A stretch of DNA of 64,000 nt, taken from assembly GCF_001269985.1 (NCBI RefSeq), contig NZ_BBZB01000001.1:3844001-3908000 (forward strand), written 5' to 3'. Position numbers and translations under genes: made by a program. This stretch comes from Pseudoalteromonas sp. '520P1 No. 423' (GTDB taxonomy: Bacteria > Pseudomonadota > Gammaproteobacteria > Enterobacterales > Alteromonadaceae). This document shows, in pieces, positions 19,903-29,408 of this stretch (position 1 is its first letter; each line of letters begins with the position of its first letter). The notes under the pieces were generated by a model. That model saw only the letters and a program-made list of their open reading frames with translations, did no database searches and had not been told where the DNA came from.

Positions 19903-20831
19903 TATTTATTACTCTGGCAGCTGTCTATACTGCCTCCCTTGAAAATCTGATTAAGCTTTTTGGTGATATCAGTTAGCTCAGAACGATAGGTCATTCCTAA
20001 CCAAGACTCGTTGGCACGTAATACCGTTACTTTTTTTTGCTCAGTATCTATGGCTTTTTGTATTTGATCAGGTAAATAATACTCTTTTTGGACAGCGCTG
20101 TCATATTTTGATAGGAACTCAACAAAACCACGTTCTAAGTAGTCAAATAAAGTCTCATCAAATCCCCAAATTGTCATCGAGGCTAAGCTTTCAGTTGATA
20201 TGGCTTCTCTTACCTGAGTGTGATTTAATCCTGAAAGTTTATTTTCTTGATACGTGATCTCTAAAAATTCGTTTACTTGTTGTAAATGCTTATTTTCATC
20301 CACCTGACAAATACCACGATTAACACTACCATGCTCAGATAAAGTATCTAAAATAGGATAACCAACTAAGCTCCATTGAGAGTTTTTATTTGGTCTATCG
20401 GCTAATAATTCATTTGCTAATAATTGATATGCCGACTTGCCATAATAATCATCCGCAGTGATCACAATAGCCTTACCGGATACATAAGGTTTAGCGGATA
20501 ATAACGCATGACCCGTTCCCCAAGGTTTTATGCGATCTACAGCTAAATGTTCAAAGTCTAGGGGAATATTCTTACGATCTTGAATGGCTAATTTTACATT
20601 TAAGCCTGTTGGTAACCGGGGTAACACATCCTGCTCTATTGCTGTTTTAATGTTTTCATTTATCACAAGTACAAGATGCGTAATACCTGCTTTTACTGCA
20701 TCACAGATGCTCAGTTCCATAATTGTACGATCGAGCCCTACAATTTCAGCTAATTGCTTAGATCCACCAAATCGTGTGCCAAGCCCTGCTGCTAATATCA
20801 CTAAGGTAAGTTTTTCTTGTTTTGTTGACAT
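19902..20831 (-). CDS. NDP-sugar pyrophosphorylase-like nucleotidyltransferase
   Basis: This 309-residue protein has the Rossmann-like nucleotidyltransferase start LTLVILAAGLGTRFGGSKQL, with the GxGTRxxxxK signature, and ADDYYGK as the metal-binding Asp motif. It pairs with the overlapping NahK-like kinase, so it probably makes a UDP-activated or similar sugar. The family also includes MurNAc-1-P and GlcNAc-1-P uridylyltransferases; the nucleotide and sugar cannot be read from the sequence. Its start lies 88 bp after iscX. Confidence 0.75.
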   Translation of the reverse strand: MSTKQEKLTLVILAAGLGTRFGGSKQLAEIVGLDRTIMELSICDAVKAGITHLVLVINENIKTAIEQDVLPRLPTGLNVKLAIQDRKNIPLDFEHLAVDRIKPWGTGHALLSAKPYVSGKAIVITADDYYGKSAYQLLANELLADRPNKNSQWSLVGYPILDTLSEHGSVNRGICQVDENKHLQQVNEFLEITYQENKLSGLNHTQVREAISTESLASMTIWGFDETLFDYLERGFVEFLSKYDSAVQKEYYLPDQIQKAIDTEQKKVTVLRANESWLGMTYRSELTDITKKLNQIFKGGSIDSCQSNK

Positions 20832-20919
20832 TCAAACATTCATCAAAAATATAAAATATAGGCTTTAATTTTACCTAGCTTTATTTTTGATTACTATGAA
20901 TTCAATCAATCTATATTGC

Positions 20920-21123
20920 TTATTCTCTTACTTCGTCAATCCAAGCCTGCTGGATCGCTTCAAGAACCCTTTCACCACAATGTTCCGGGTCATCATCAAA
21001 TTCATCTAAATTAAGTACTAATTGCCTTAACTCTGTAAATCTAATTTTAGTAGGATCTTGCTCTGCGTATTTATCACAAAGTGATTCAGCAATACCAAAC
21101 GAATCAGTCCAATGTAAGCCCAT
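20920..21123 (-). CDS. iscX: Fe-S assembly protein IscX
   Basis: This 67-residue acidic protein matches IscX (YfhJ) throughout: GLHWTDSFGIAESLCDKY, the DP-x-x-IRFTEL segment, DDDPEHCGERVLEAIQQAWI. IscX binds IscS and modulates cluster assembly by competing with frataxin. In most relatives it follows fdx directly. Here an Aer-like receptor gene and a small plus-strand gene (21249-23401) lie between fdx and iscX, so it probably has its own promoter. Confidence 0.96.
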   Translation of the reverse strand: MGLHWTDSFGIAESLCDKYAEQDPTKIRFTELRQLVLNLDEFDDDPEHCGERVLEAIQQAWIDEVRE

Positions 21124-21189
21124 TATTTATGCCTTTTTGTTTCTAGCGCTTACTATAAAAGTAGTATTTTAAATACCTTAGAGCAATAA

Positions 21190-21220
21190 AAAAGCCAATA
21201 ACATGCAGTTATTGGCTTTT
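21190..21220. terminator. Bidirectional terminator after the aer-like gene
   Basis: A perfect 13-bp stem AAAAGCCAATAAC / GTTATTGGCTTTT with a 5-base loop. A and T runs on both sides let it work for the minus-strand aer-like gene. Confidence 0.82.
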
Positions 21221-21248
21221 ATTAATAATATTTGCTCTAAAATTAAAG

Positions 21249-22805
21249 CTAATCTTTAAAGGTATTGCTTACTGTTTCTATATAATCTAGTGCTTGACTA
21301 ATTTCATGGGCATTTTGTGCAACGATATTAGCATTATTTAGGCTCTCTTCACTCAGTTCGTTAACTGTACGTACATTATGATTAATATCATCAGCAACAG
21401 CGCCCTGCTCCTGTGCAGCCGTTGCAATGTGAGATGAATAATCTATTACCTCATTCATCATTTCATTTATTTGAGCCATTAATTGTTGTGAACTTGATGT
21501 CGAGTCATTACATTCTTTGGCTTGCAATACGTTCAGCTCCATAACTGCAGTCCAATTTTCAATTGTTTTTACCATTGAGCTAATAGAAGATTGAATTTCT
21601 TCACTTGATTTTTGTGTTCTTGTTGATAAAGACCGTACTTCATCAGCTACAACCGCAAAACCTCTGCCTTGCTCGCCTGCTCTAGCGGCTTCAATTGCAG
21701 CATTTAATGCAAGTAAATTGGTTTGTTCTGCAATGCCATTAATTTCATTCATCATGTCATTTACTTTACTAATTTCAACTTTTAAACCATCCGCAGAAGA
21801 AGCGGTAGATAATACATCTTCAGATAATTTATCAATTTTTTGAGAGCTAGTTTCTATCAATTGATTAGCTTCAACACATATACTTGATGTTTCTTCGACT
21901 TTATTTAGCGTTTCAGCAGAGTTTTGTGCGATTTCACTTGTTGATGCAGCCATTTGGTCCATCGCTGCGGCGATTTGGTTTAATTCACACTTTTGATTTT
22001 CGATACTTTCTTGCGCTTGATTTGAAGTAGAATCTAATTTGTGCCCGACTTGTTGTAAGTTTTTGCTTAAATCGACAAATCGACCCAATATGGTTCTCAC
22101 TTTTGCTTGATGTAGCCCCAAGTGAAAATTAATTACAGAAGTCATGCCTTTACCAAAATATATAAAGCGACTTACACTATCAAAATCGTTTTGCAATTGT
22201 AATATTTTTTGCGGAGTTTGAACCAGTTCACCTCTGAAAATTATCGCTAATATAACTAAAGAAAATATAAACATTCCCATCGCTAAAAAACCAAATTTAT
22301 AGGCAAATAAAAAGCTTAATAAACCTATAACATTTAAAGAGATTATCTGCTTTTTACTAGTGGTTAACTCTGAAACCCCACTTAAATCACCTTTATTAAT
22401 TTTATCATATGCTTTTTGCGCTGTTTGCTTTAATTGCTCACTAGGTTTCACTCTGACGGACTGATAGCCTGTCACTTTGCCATTTTCAATAATAGGTGTT
22501 ACATAAGCATCAACCCAATAATAGCGTCCATCTTTACATTTATTCTTTACGACACCACGCCAAGAATTACCTTGCTTAAGGTGATCCCACATATCTTTAA
22601 ATGCAGCAGCTGGCATATCTGGATGTCTTACAATATTATGATTTTTACCTATTAACTCACTTTCTTCATACCCTGCTATTTGGCAAAAAATATCATTTGC
22701 ATAAGTGGTAACACCACGTAAGTCTGTCGTAGATACTAATTCTTCATTATCTTCAAATAGAACTTCTTCATTAATTAATTCGCTATTTCGTCTATTTTGT
22801 TTCAT
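21249..22805 (-). CDS. Aer-like PAS chemoreceptor
   Basis: This 518-residue receptor has an N-terminal PAS domain (residues ~15-120: [53 protein letters not shown]) close to the FAD-binding PAS of Aer. Two short membrane helices follow (~150-190), then a methyl-accepting signalling domain with the conserved hairpin tip [20 protein letters not shown] followed by [18 protein letters not shown]. It should report redox or oxygen state to CheA. It sits alone between iscX and a small beta-protein gene and breaks the usual isc-iscX continuity. Confidence 0.9.
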   Translation of the reverse strand: MKQNRRNSELINEEVLFEDNEELVSTTDLRGVTTYANDIFCQIAGYEESELIGKNHNIVRHPDMPAAAFKDMWDHLKQGNSWRGVVKNKCKDGRYYWVDAYVTPIIENGKVTGYQSVRVKPSEQLKQTAQKAYDKINKGDLSGVSELTTSKKQIISLNVIGLLSFLFAYKFGFLAMGMFIFSLVILAIIFRGELVQTPQKILQLQNDFDSVSRFIYFGKGMTSVINFHLGLHQAKVRTILGRFVDLSKNLQQVGHKLDSTSNQAQESIENQKCELNQIAAAMDQMAASTSEIAQNSAETLNKVEETSSICVEANQLIETSSQKIDKLSEDVLSTASSADGLKVEISKVNDMMNEINGIAEQTNLLALNAAIEAARAGEQGRGFAVVADEVRSLSTRTQKSSEEIQSSISSMVKTIENWTAVMELNVLQAKECNDSTSSSQQLMAQINEMMNEVIDYSSHIATAAQEQGAVADDINHNVRTVNELSEESLNNANIVAQNAHEISQALDYIETVSNTFKD

Positions 22806-23020
22806 TTTATATCCTTATTTTAAGCACGCCGGAAATATTATAGTGTATTTATTAACAAGCAGAAAATTGAATTTTGTATTTTATATGTAGCTAATATCAT
22901 ATTTATAGGGGTTTTTTTATATTTAAACCTGTATTTATGAAAATCTTGCCTATGCTTATCAAGACACTGCTTAAGCAGTTTTTTAAATTAAACAAAAAAC
23001 AATAAATTTAGGTGAGCTCT

Positions 23021-23401
23021 ATGAATAAAGGTAATTTAAACGTTTCAATCACTAATTTAACTGGAGAAACAATTTTTCATGTAAGTTTTTTACACAACTA
23101 TAAAAACGATGCTTACAATGCAGGAAAAACATTACAAATAGAACCAGGTGAAACTATTGGTATTGGCGAAGTGACATTTTGGACACACGAACCAGAAGAT
23201 AGCGCTAATTACTGGTGGGTTCAATTTGAGCACTTTGAAACCTACTACGCTAGCATTTTAGGGGAGTTTAATTGTGAGTTAGATAAGAAGGATATTGAAA
23301 GTGGCGGTGCAGTTAGTGTTAAAGTGACTTTAGATACCATGACAGTGATTCCGCCGGTTTCAGAAACCCGTACGACAAAAATAATGGCGACTAAGCGCTA
23401 A
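23021..23401 (+). CDS. Small beta-rich protein of unknown function
   Basis: A 126-residue protein with no signal peptide or membrane helix. It has alternating strands and aromatic residues (VSITNLTGETIFHVSFLHNY, GIGEVTFWTHEP, NYWWVQFEHFETYYAS). The pattern recalls the bacterial relatives of the PUD (up-regulated in daf-2) beta-sandwich family, but I cannot confirm that. The ATG at 23021 is chosen because AGGTGAG lies 7 bases upstream; an in-frame GTG at 23012 lies inside that site. It is a single gene ended by a shared terminator, converging on fdx. Confidence 0.65.
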   Translation: MNKGNLNVSITNLTGETIFHVSFLHNYKNDAYNAGKTLQIEPGETIGIGEVTFWTHEPEDSANYWWVQFEHFETYYASILGEFNCELDKKDIESGGAVSVKVTLDTMTVIPPVSETRTTKIMATKR

Positions 23402-23434
23402 GTTAATGTAGACAATAAATTAGTTTAGAAAACA

Positions 23435-23464
23435 AAAAGCCACTAACATTCGTTAATGGCTTTT
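23435..23464. terminator. Shared terminator between convergent genes
   Basis: The stem AAAAGCCACTAAC / GTTAATGGCTTTT (one mismatch) has A and T runs on both sides. It serves the plus-strand small gene and the minus-strand hscBA-fdx unit. Confidence 0.78.
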
Positions 23465-23495
23465 AAACTTTCACTCTACTAGCTAATTGCTTTAA

Positions 23496-23834
23496 TTAGT
23501 GATCTTCGTTAACGATATTTAAATTGTATTTTGGAATTTCAACAATTAAATCTTCATCTGCGATAATCGCCTGACAACCTAAGCGTGATTCAGGCTCTAA
23601 GCCCCAAGCTTTATCTAACATATCGTCTTCAAGTTCATCACTCTCTTCTAGAGAATCAAAACCTTCACGAACCACTAAATGACAAGTAGTACAAGCACAT
23701 GACTTTTCACATGCATGTGGGATTGATATACCATTTTTTAGAGCGACATTAAGTAATGTTTCTCCCGTTTTAGCTTCAATTGCAGCGCCTTCAGGGCATA
23801 ACTCTTCATGTGGTAAAAAAACAATTTGTGGCAT
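23496..23834 (-). CDS. fdx: ISC-type [2Fe-2S] ferredoxin
   Basis: Fdx supplies electrons for Fe-S cluster assembly on IscU. The 112-residue protein has the adrenodoxin-like cluster ligands CEKSCACTTCHLVV plus a downstream LGCQAI Cys, and starts MPQIVFLPHEELCPEGA as in other gammaproteobacteria. It follows hscA by 57 bp and is the last gene of the main isc operon. Confidence 0.97.
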   Translation of the reverse strand: MPQIVFLPHEELCPEGAAIEAKTGETLLNVALKNGISIPHACEKSCACTTCHLVVREGFDSLEESDELEDDMLDKAWGLEPESRLGCQAIIADEDLIVEIPKYNLNIVNEDH

Positions 23835-23891
23835 TTTATTATAAACCTCGTCGATGTAAATCGGCTTTAAATCTTTTTAAAATAAATATCT

Positions 23892-25754
23892 TTAAACTTG
23901 ATCAACTGATTGACCTGTTAGGGCCTTTTTAATTGAATCATCCATTCTGCGAGCAGCAAAGTCTGAACTTGCATTATCAAGCTGCGTAATGCCTACTTTA
24001 AGCTGCTCAGGCGTTGTTGCTGTATCACGTAACTGCATTAGCTTATTAATTTCAGCTTCTAATGTTGCAAGCTCATCTTCTGATAATAAACCTTTTGCTT
24101 CAGATAATGATGCATTAATTGCTTCAATAACACGTAACGCTTCTACTTGTTGCTCTTTAAGCATACGCGCTTGCATATCTTCTTTAGCAAAACTCATCGA
24201 GTCTTTAAGCATTTGTGCAACTTGCTCATCTGATAAACCAAATGATGGTTTTACTTGGATTTCTGCTTGTACACCAGTTGATTTTTCCATTGCTGTTACA
24301 CTCAACAGTCCATCAGCATCAACCTTGAAAGTAACCAATATATGTGCAGCGCCTGCCGCCATAGGTGGAATACCTTTTAGACTAAATTTAGCCAGTGCAC
24401 GACAATCATCGACTAACTCACGTTCACCTTGAAGAACAGTTAATACCATGCCTGTTTGGCCATCTTTAAAAGTAGTAAACTCTTGCGCTCTCGCAACTGG
24501 AATCGTGGTATTACGTGGAATAATTTTTTCAACTAAGCCACCCATAGTCTCTAAACCTAAAGACAAAGGTAATACATCAAGTAATAACATATCTGAGTCA
24601 GGTTTATTACCTACTAATATATCAGCTTGAATTGCTGCGCCGATAGCAACTACTTGATCAGGGTCGATTGAAGTTAATGGCAATTTATCAAAAAATTGAC
24701 CTACTTGTTCACGTACAAGTGGCATACGAGTAGAGCCACCTACCATAACAACTTCTAATACTTCTTCATTTGTTATACCCGCATCTTTGACTGTACGACG
24801 ACATGCGCGCAGTGTCTTTTTAACCAATGGCGTAGCTAATTCATTGAATAACTCTTTAGTTACTTCAACAGTGTGGCTTTGCTGTGCAAACTCTAATACA
24901 ACATTTACTTTTTTATACTGGCTTAGTGCTTCTTTACATGCTTTTGCTTTACTCATAAACAAACGCAAAGTTGGGGCATCTAACTCATAGTGCGCAGTTT
25001 GCTGTTTAAAGTATTCAATTAATAAAGCATCAAAGTCATCACCACCTAGGCTAGCATCTCCGCCAGTTGCTAATACTTCAAATATACCTTTAGATAACCG
25101 TAAAATTGAGATATCAAATGTGCCGCCGCCCAAATCATAAACAGCAATAATACCTTCTTGCCCAGAGTCTAAACCATAAGCTACGGCTGCTGCAGTTGGC
25201 TCGTTTAATAATCTTAGTACATTTAAGCCAGCTAATTCAGCTGCATCTTTAGTACCTTGACGTTGTGCATCATCAAAATGCGCTGGCACAGTTATCACAG
25301 CCCCAGTTATATCATCACCGCCAAAAGAGTCTTGGGCACGATTTTTTAAGGTTTTTAAAATTTCACTTGATGCTTGGATCGGGTTGATTGGGCCTTGACA
25401 AGTTTCAATATTAAAAATGCCATCTTGCTCTGATAGTTTATAAGGTAATTGCGCATATTCAGCTTCAATATCTTCTTTAGATTTACCTAAAAAACGCTTC
25501 ACTGATACTAAGGTATTTTCAGCATCTAAAGCAGCATTTTTAAATGCATTAGCACCCACTTCAATACCATATTGCGTATAGTGAACAACTGAAGGTAACA
25601 TCACCTGATTATCTTTATCAGCTAAAGTTTTTGCTTCACCGCTTAAAACTGTTGCGACTAGTGAATTAGTTGTACCTAAGTCAATTCCAATCGCTAACTT
25701 ATGTTGGTGAGGTGCCGCGCTCTGCCCCGGCTCAGCAATTTGCAATAATGCCAT
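23892..25754 (-). CDS. hscA: Hsp70-type Fe-S chaperone HscA
   Basis: HscA uses ATP to release Fe-S clusters from IscU. The 620-residue Hsp70 shows [14 protein letters not shown] (phosphate 1), [27 protein letters not shown] (phosphate 2), the [15 protein letters not shown] adenosine motif, and a C-terminal substrate domain. It starts 29 bp after hscB, as is normal. Confidence 0.97.
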   Translation of the reverse strand: MALLQIAEPGQSAAPHQHKLAIGIDLGTTNSLVATVLSGEAKTLADKDNQVMLPSVVHYTQYGIEVGANAFKNAALDAENTLVSVKRFLGKSKEDIEAEYAQLPYKLSEQDGIFNIETCQGPINPIQASSEILKTLKNRAQDSFGGDDITGAVITVPAHFDDAQRQGTKDAAELAGLNVLRLLNEPTAAAVAYGLDSGQEGIIAVYDLGGGTFDISILRLSKGIFEVLATGGDASLGGDDFDALLIEYFKQQTAHYELDAPTLRLFMSKAKACKEALSQYKKVNVVLEFAQQSHTVEVTKELFNELATPLVKKTLRACRRTVKDAGITNEEVLEVVMVGGSTRMPLVREQVGQFFDKLPLTSIDPDQVVAIGAAIQADILVGNKPDSDMLLLDVLPLSLGLETMGGLVEKIIPRNTTIPVARAQEFTTFKDGQTGMVLTVLQGERELVDDCRALAKFSLKGIPPMAAGAAHILVTFKVDADGLLSVTAMEKSTGVQAEIQVKPSFGLSDEQVAQMLKDSMSFAKEDMQARMLKEQQVEALRVIEAINASLSEAKGLLSEDELATLEAEINKLMQLRDTATTPEQLKVGITQLDNASSDFAARRMDDSIKKALTGQSVDQV

Positions 25755-25783
25755 TTAAAATACTGCCATTTTAATGTTATACG

Positions 25784-26311
25784 TTAATCATTAAATAAAG
25801 AGTCTTCAACCCTTTCAAGTTCATCACGTAATTTATAAATAAATTTTAGTTTACGCACTATATCTGCCGCACGCTCTAGTTCTGCTAATTCAGTTTGATT
25901 TATCAAAGCTTTTAGTTGCTGATGAAAATCGTTTTCAAGCGTTTTAATTTTTTTATCAAATGCTTCTATTGCTGCCTCAGGATCATTTGCAGAACTAATA
26001 TCTTCAAGTTCTTCTCTAAGCTCCATTTGCTGCATCAAAAACATTGGATCTTGCAATGTTTGTTGCTCAGCTCGAATATCAACACCACGCTCGGCTAACA
26101 TATATTCAGCGCGTTTTAGTGGATGTTTTAAGACATGTAATGCATCGTTAATTTCTGCTGATTTTTGCACTGCAAGTAATTGTTCCTTACTACTATTATG
26201 CGCAAATTTATCCGGGTGCACTGCTTTTTGTAATTGTAAATAAGCTTGGTTTAACAAAGCCAAATCAATATTAAAATCAATTGGTAAAGAAAATAGCTCA
26301 AAGTACTTCAT
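25784..26311 (-). CDS. hscB: J-domain co-chaperone HscB
   Basis: HscB delivers IscU to HscA and stimulates its ATPase. The 175-residue protein has a divergent J-domain with the HPD motif (LQKAVHPDKFAHNSSKEQ) and a C-terminal three-helix domain that binds IscU. The start MKYFELFSLPIDFNIDLALL is typical. A 150-bp gap with a hairpin separates it from iscA. Confidence 0.96.
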   Translation of the reverse strand: MKYFELFSLPIDFNIDLALLNQAYLQLQKAVHPDKFAHNSSKEQLLAVQKSAEINDALHVLKHPLKRAEYMLAERGVDIRAEQQTLQDPMFLMQQMELREELEDISSANDPEAAIEAFDKKIKTLENDFHQQLKALINQTELAELERAADIVRKLKFIYKLRDELERVEDSLFND

Positions 26312-26357
26312 TTAAAACCTTTAACTTAATTTAAAGCTGTATCAATAAAAACAAGAA

Positions 26358-26379
26358 AGCCTCAATATAAGTTGAGGCT
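26358..26379 (-). terminator. Hairpin between iscA and hscB (possible attenuator)
   Basis: An 8-bp perfect stem AGCCTCAA / TTGAGGCT with a 6-base loop, followed on the minus strand by TTCTTGTTTTT. It would reduce or stop transcription from iscRSUA into hscBA-fdx, allowing different levels for the two halves of the operon. Confidence 0.55.
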
Positions 26380-26461
26380 CTTATTTCACTATCATATTTT
26401 ACAAGAAATACTTGTCCAAATATTAAATGTAGAATAAAAACATGCTAGTTTTGTGATATCA

Positions 26462-26785
26462 CTATACGGTGAAGCTTTCACCACAACCACATTCGCCACT
26501 TTGATTTGGATTTACAAATTTAAAGCCTTCGTTCAAACCTTCTTTTACAAAATCCAATTCAGTGCCATCAATATAAACAAGGCTTTTAGCATCAACAATA
26601 ACTGTTACACCATCATGTTCAAATGTTTCATCGCCTTCAGCAAGTTCATCAACAAACTCCAGAACATATGCTAAGCCTGAACAACCCGTGGTTTTAATAC
26701 CTACACGCAAGCCGATACCTTTGCCACGATTATCTAAAAATGATTTAACGCGCGCTGCTGCTGCGTCTGTCATAGTGATTGCCAT
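26462..26785 (-). CDS. iscA: A-type Fe-S carrier IscA
   Basis: IscA carries or repairs Fe-S clusters. The 107-residue protein has the three conserved Cys of the A-type fold: one in [16 protein letters not shown] and two in the C-terminal GECGCGESF. The start [17 protein letters not shown] matches the family. It lies 31 bp after iscU. Confidence 0.97.
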   Translation of the reverse strand: MAITMTDAAAARVKSFLDNRGKGIGLRVGIKTTGCSGLAYVLEFVDELAEGDETFEHDGVTVIVDAKSLVYIDGTELDFVKEGLNEGFKFVNPNQSGECGCGESFTV

Positions 26786-26816
26786 ACTAATGCCCTGCTT
26801 TTATTTGTTAACTTAC

Positions 26817-27200
26817 TTATTGATTATGCTTAGTTTTATAATCTGTGATAGCTGCTTTAATTGCATCTTCAGCTAAAATAGAACAATGGATTTTAACAGG
26901 TGGTAATTCTAATTCAGCAGTGATATCAGTATTTTTGATTTCAGCAGCTTCATTAATTGTTTTACCTTTAACCCATTCAGTTACTAATGATGATGATGCT
27001 ATTGCACTACCACAACCATAAGTTTTGAATTTTGCATCTTCAATAATGCCATCATCAGAGATTTTAAGTTGTAATTTCATTACATCGCCACAAGCTGGTG
27101 CGCCCACCATGCCTGTTGCTACACTTGGATCATTTTTATCAAATGCGCCAACGTTTCTTGGGTTCTCTACGTGATCTAATACTTTATCGCTATAAGCCAT
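26817..27200 (-). CDS. iscU: Fe-S cluster scaffold IscU
   Basis: IscU is the scaffold on which clusters form. The 127-residue protein starts MAYSDKVLDHVENPRNVGAF and has the three cluster Cys residues in GAPACGDVMKLQ, KTYGCGSAIASSSL and the later VKIHCSILAEDAIKAA. The LPPVK motif recognised by HscA is present (ELELPPVKIHC). The gap to iscS is 94 bp and holds a strong hairpin. Confidence 0.98.
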   Translation of the reverse strand: MAYSDKVLDHVENPRNVGAFDKNDPSVATGMVGAPACGDVMKLQLKISDDGIIEDAKFKTYGCGSAIASSSLVTEWVKGKTINEAAEIKNTDITAELELPPVKIHCSILAEDAIKAAITDYKTKHNQ

Positions 27201-27231
27201 GCTTATTACCTCTATTACTATTCATTTCAGA

Positions 27232-27260
27232 CCACTATTAATTGCTACGGTTAATAGTGG
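27232..27260. other. 10-bp hairpin in the iscS-iscU gap
   Basis: A perfect 10-bp inverted repeat CCACTATTAA / TTAATAGTGG with a 9-base loop. It lacks a following T-run, so it is more likely an mRNA-stability or processing structure than a terminator. In E. coli iscR and iscSUA transcript segments differ in stability under iron control, but here the hairpin lies after iscS rather than iscR. Confidence 0.5.
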
Positions 27261-27294
27261 CTAGTGGGCATTCACCCATTAATGTTCTTTTAAA

Positions 27295-28515
27295 TTAGTG
27301 ACCAGCCCACTCAACAGTATCTAAATCGATACCGTCTTTAAACATTTCCCATAGAGGAGACATATCACGTAACTTACCAATTGAACTATTTAATAATTTA
27401 ATTGTGTAATCAATTTCTTCTTCAGTTGTAAAACGACCAATACTGAAACGAATTGAGCTATGTGCTAACTCATCGTTACGACCAAGCGCCCTTAAAACAT
27501 AAGATGGCTCAAGGCTCGCTGAAGTACATGCAGAACCTGAAGAAACAGCGATATCTTTTACAGCCATTAATAATGACTCACCTTCAACATAGTTGAAGCT
27601 AATATTTACAATGCCAGGTACTGATTGATCAGGTGTGCCATTAAAGTAAACTTCTTCAAGTTCACTTAACATGCCATCAATTAAGCGTTTACGAAGCTTA
27701 GATATATGAGCATGATCAGATTCAAATTTTTCTTTTGCTACGCGGAAAGCTTCACCCATACCAACAATTTGATGTGTTGCTAAAGTACCTGAACGCATAC
27801 CACGCTCATGCCCACCACCATGCATTTGTGCCTCTAAGCGCGCACGAGGCTTACGACGTACATATAATGCACCTATGCCTTTTGGACCGTATACTTTATG
27901 TGCTGAGAAAGACATGAAATCAACTTTTAATTCTTTTAAGTCAATAGCTACTTTACCCGCACTTTGTGCACCATCTACGTGGAACATAATTTTGCGTTCG
28001 CGACACATTTCACCAATAGTCACGATATCTTGAATAACACCTAGCTCATTATTAACATGCATTACACTTACAAGTACTGTGTCATCACGCATTGCATCTG
28101 CTAGCTTTTGTAAATCTAATAGGCCGTTATCTTCAACGTCCATATAAGTTACTTCAAAACCTTGGCGTTCTAATTCACGACAAGTATCAAGTACCGCTTT
28201 ATGCTCTGTTTTAACTGTAATGATATGCTTACCTTTACTTTTTGAGTAAAAGTTTGCAGCACCTTTAATTGCAAGGTTATTTGACTCTGTAGCACCTGAT
28301 GTTAATACGATTTCACGTGGATCTGCATTGATTAAAGCAGCAATGTCGTGACGTGCTTGATCAACAGCTTCTTCAGCTTGCCAACCAAAACGGTGAGAAC
28401 GGGATGCAGGGTTACCAAAATTTCCGTCCATTGTAAGACATTCAATCATTTTTTCTGCAACACTCGGATCTACCGGTGTAGTTGCTGCGTAATCTAAATA
28501 AATTGGTAACTTCAT
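27295..28515 (-). CDS. iscS: Cysteine desulfurase IscS
   Basis: IscS takes sulfur from cysteine for Fe-S clusters and tRNA thiolation. The 406-residue PLP enzyme has the Schiff-base Lys in [18 protein letters not shown], the start [17 protein letters not shown], and the active-site Cys loop in [20 protein letters not shown]. It lies 22 bp after iscR, so the two are cotranscribed. Confidence 0.98.
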   Translation of the reverse strand: MKLPIYLDYAATTPVDPSVAEKMIECLTMDGNFGNPASRSHRFGWQAEEAVDQARHDIAALINADPREIVLTSGATESNNLAIKGAANFYSKSKGKHIITVKTEHKAVLDTCRELERQGFEVTYMDVEDNGLLDLQKLADAMRDDTVLVSVMHVNNELGVIQDIVTIGEMCRERKIMFHVDGAQSAGKVAIDLKELKVDFMSFSAHKVYGPKGIGALYVRRKPRARLEAQMHGGGHERGMRSGTLATHQIVGMGEAFRVAKEKFESDHAHISKLRKRLIDGMLSELEEVYFNGTPDQSVPGIVNISFNYVEGESLLMAVKDIAVSSGSACTSASLEPSYVLRALGRNDELAHSSIRFSIGRFTTEEEIDYTIKLLNSSIGKLRDMSPLWEMFKDGIDLDTVEWAGH

Positions 28516-28537
28516 TTTTTATCTGCTCCGGTCCTGC

Positions 28538-29026
28538 TTATAATTGATAACTAATTTGAATATTTTCTAATTGTGCAATGGCCTCACTCAAATGTGAGTC
28601 TTGGCGCATTGAAACTGCTTGAACATCACTGTGTGTTACTAATTCGCCCAAAGTAATATTATCTAAAAATTCTTTAATTCTACTACTTAACTCTAACCAA
28701 AGATTATGTGTTAAGCATTGTGACCCACCTTGGCAATTTCCTTTACCTTGGCATTTTGTTGCATCGACAGATTCATCAACGGCCGAAATCACATCGCCAA
28801 CCGAAATAGTTTCGGCTTCTTTACCTAATAAATATCCACCGCCGGGACCTCTAATAGAGCGTACTAAGCCATGTTTTCTAAGGCGAGCAAATAACTGCTC
28901 TAAATATGAAAGTGAGATTTCTTGACGTTCTGATACATCAGATAGCGATACGGGACCCACTTGAGAATGTAATGCAACATCAAGCATTGCAGTAACTGCA
29001 TATCTGCCTTTTGATGTTAATTTCAT
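28538..29026 (-). CDS. iscR: Fe-S cluster-sensing regulator IscR
   Basis: IscR carries a [2Fe-2S] cluster and represses its own operon when clusters are plentiful. The 162-residue Rrf2-family protein starts [20 protein letters not shown] and has a winged helix ([20 protein letters not shown]). The cluster Cys residues are in [20 protein letters not shown]. Three type-1 operator sites lie upstream, consistent with autoregulation. Confidence 0.98.
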   Translation of the reverse strand: MKLTSKGRYAVTAMLDVALHSQVGPVSLSDVSERQEISLSYLEQLFARLRKHGLVRSIRGPGGGYLLGKEAETISVGDVISAVDESVDATKCQGKGNCQGGSQCLTHNLWLELSSRIKEFLDNITLGELVTHSDVQAVSMRQDSHLSEAIAQLENIQISYQL

Positions 29027-29068
29027 TTGAGCCCCCAGAATTAAACAATTTTGAATGGCGAATTTTAA

Positions 29069-29093
29069 TTACCTGACTAACATAGTCAAGTAT
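29069..29093 (-). promoter_or_regulatory. IscR type-1 binding site, promoter-proximal
   Basis: This 25-bp palindromic site (CCTGACTAACATAGTCAAG at its core) matches the type-1 IscR consensus ATASYYGACTRwwwYAGTCRRSTAT with one or two mismatches. It lies about 43 bp before the iscR start and would let [2Fe-2S]-IscR repress transcription. Confidence 0.75.
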
Positions 29094-29113
29094 TATATTA
29101 CCATTACAACTAA

Positions 29114-29138
29114 ATACCCGACTAATTTGCTCAGGTAT
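29114..29138 (-). promoter_or_regulatory. IscR type-1 binding site, middle
   Basis: A second site, with half-sites ATACCCGACT and CTCAGGTAT. It matches the type-1 consensus at most positions, with a G-for-A difference in the second half. It starts 45 bp after the first site. Confidence 0.72.
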
Positions 29139-29151
29139 TGTTATATTCTAA

Positions 29152-29176
29152 ATACCTGAGTAAATTAGTCAAGTAT
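29152..29176 (-). promoter_or_regulatory. IscR type-1 binding site, distal
   Basis: The half-sites ATACCTGAGT and AGTCAAGTAT fit the type-1 consensus with one clear mismatch, the best of the three. It starts 38 bp after the second site. Three type-1 sites before iscR would allow graded repression. Confidence 0.78.
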
Positions 29177-29196
29177 TATCCTCATGATTAAATTTC

Positions 29197-29217
29197 AGGT
29201 TTAAACTGTTTAAACCT
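29197..29217. other. Perfect 21-bp palindrome between iscR and trmJ
   Basis: AGGTTTAAAC-T-GTTTAAACC(T) is perfectly symmetrical. It lies ~190 bp after the trmJ stop and ~20 bp beyond the last IscR site. It could be a weak terminator of trmJ or an operator for the isc promoter. The rest of 29218-29408 shows nothing recognisable. Confidence 0.4.
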
Positions 29218-29408
29218 TAATTTGGAGCTTTAATATTTATAATAAAAATTGGAATCTTTGTTATAAATTTTGGGCAAGTACTCATAGTCTCTATTCTATA
29301 AATTACTCAACCCTCAATGTTTTCCATCAAAGGCCAAGTATGTTCATTAGAATAGTCAGGCTATTTAAATATGAGTCTAAAATGAGCTATAAAGACTGCT
29401 AAGCAGAT

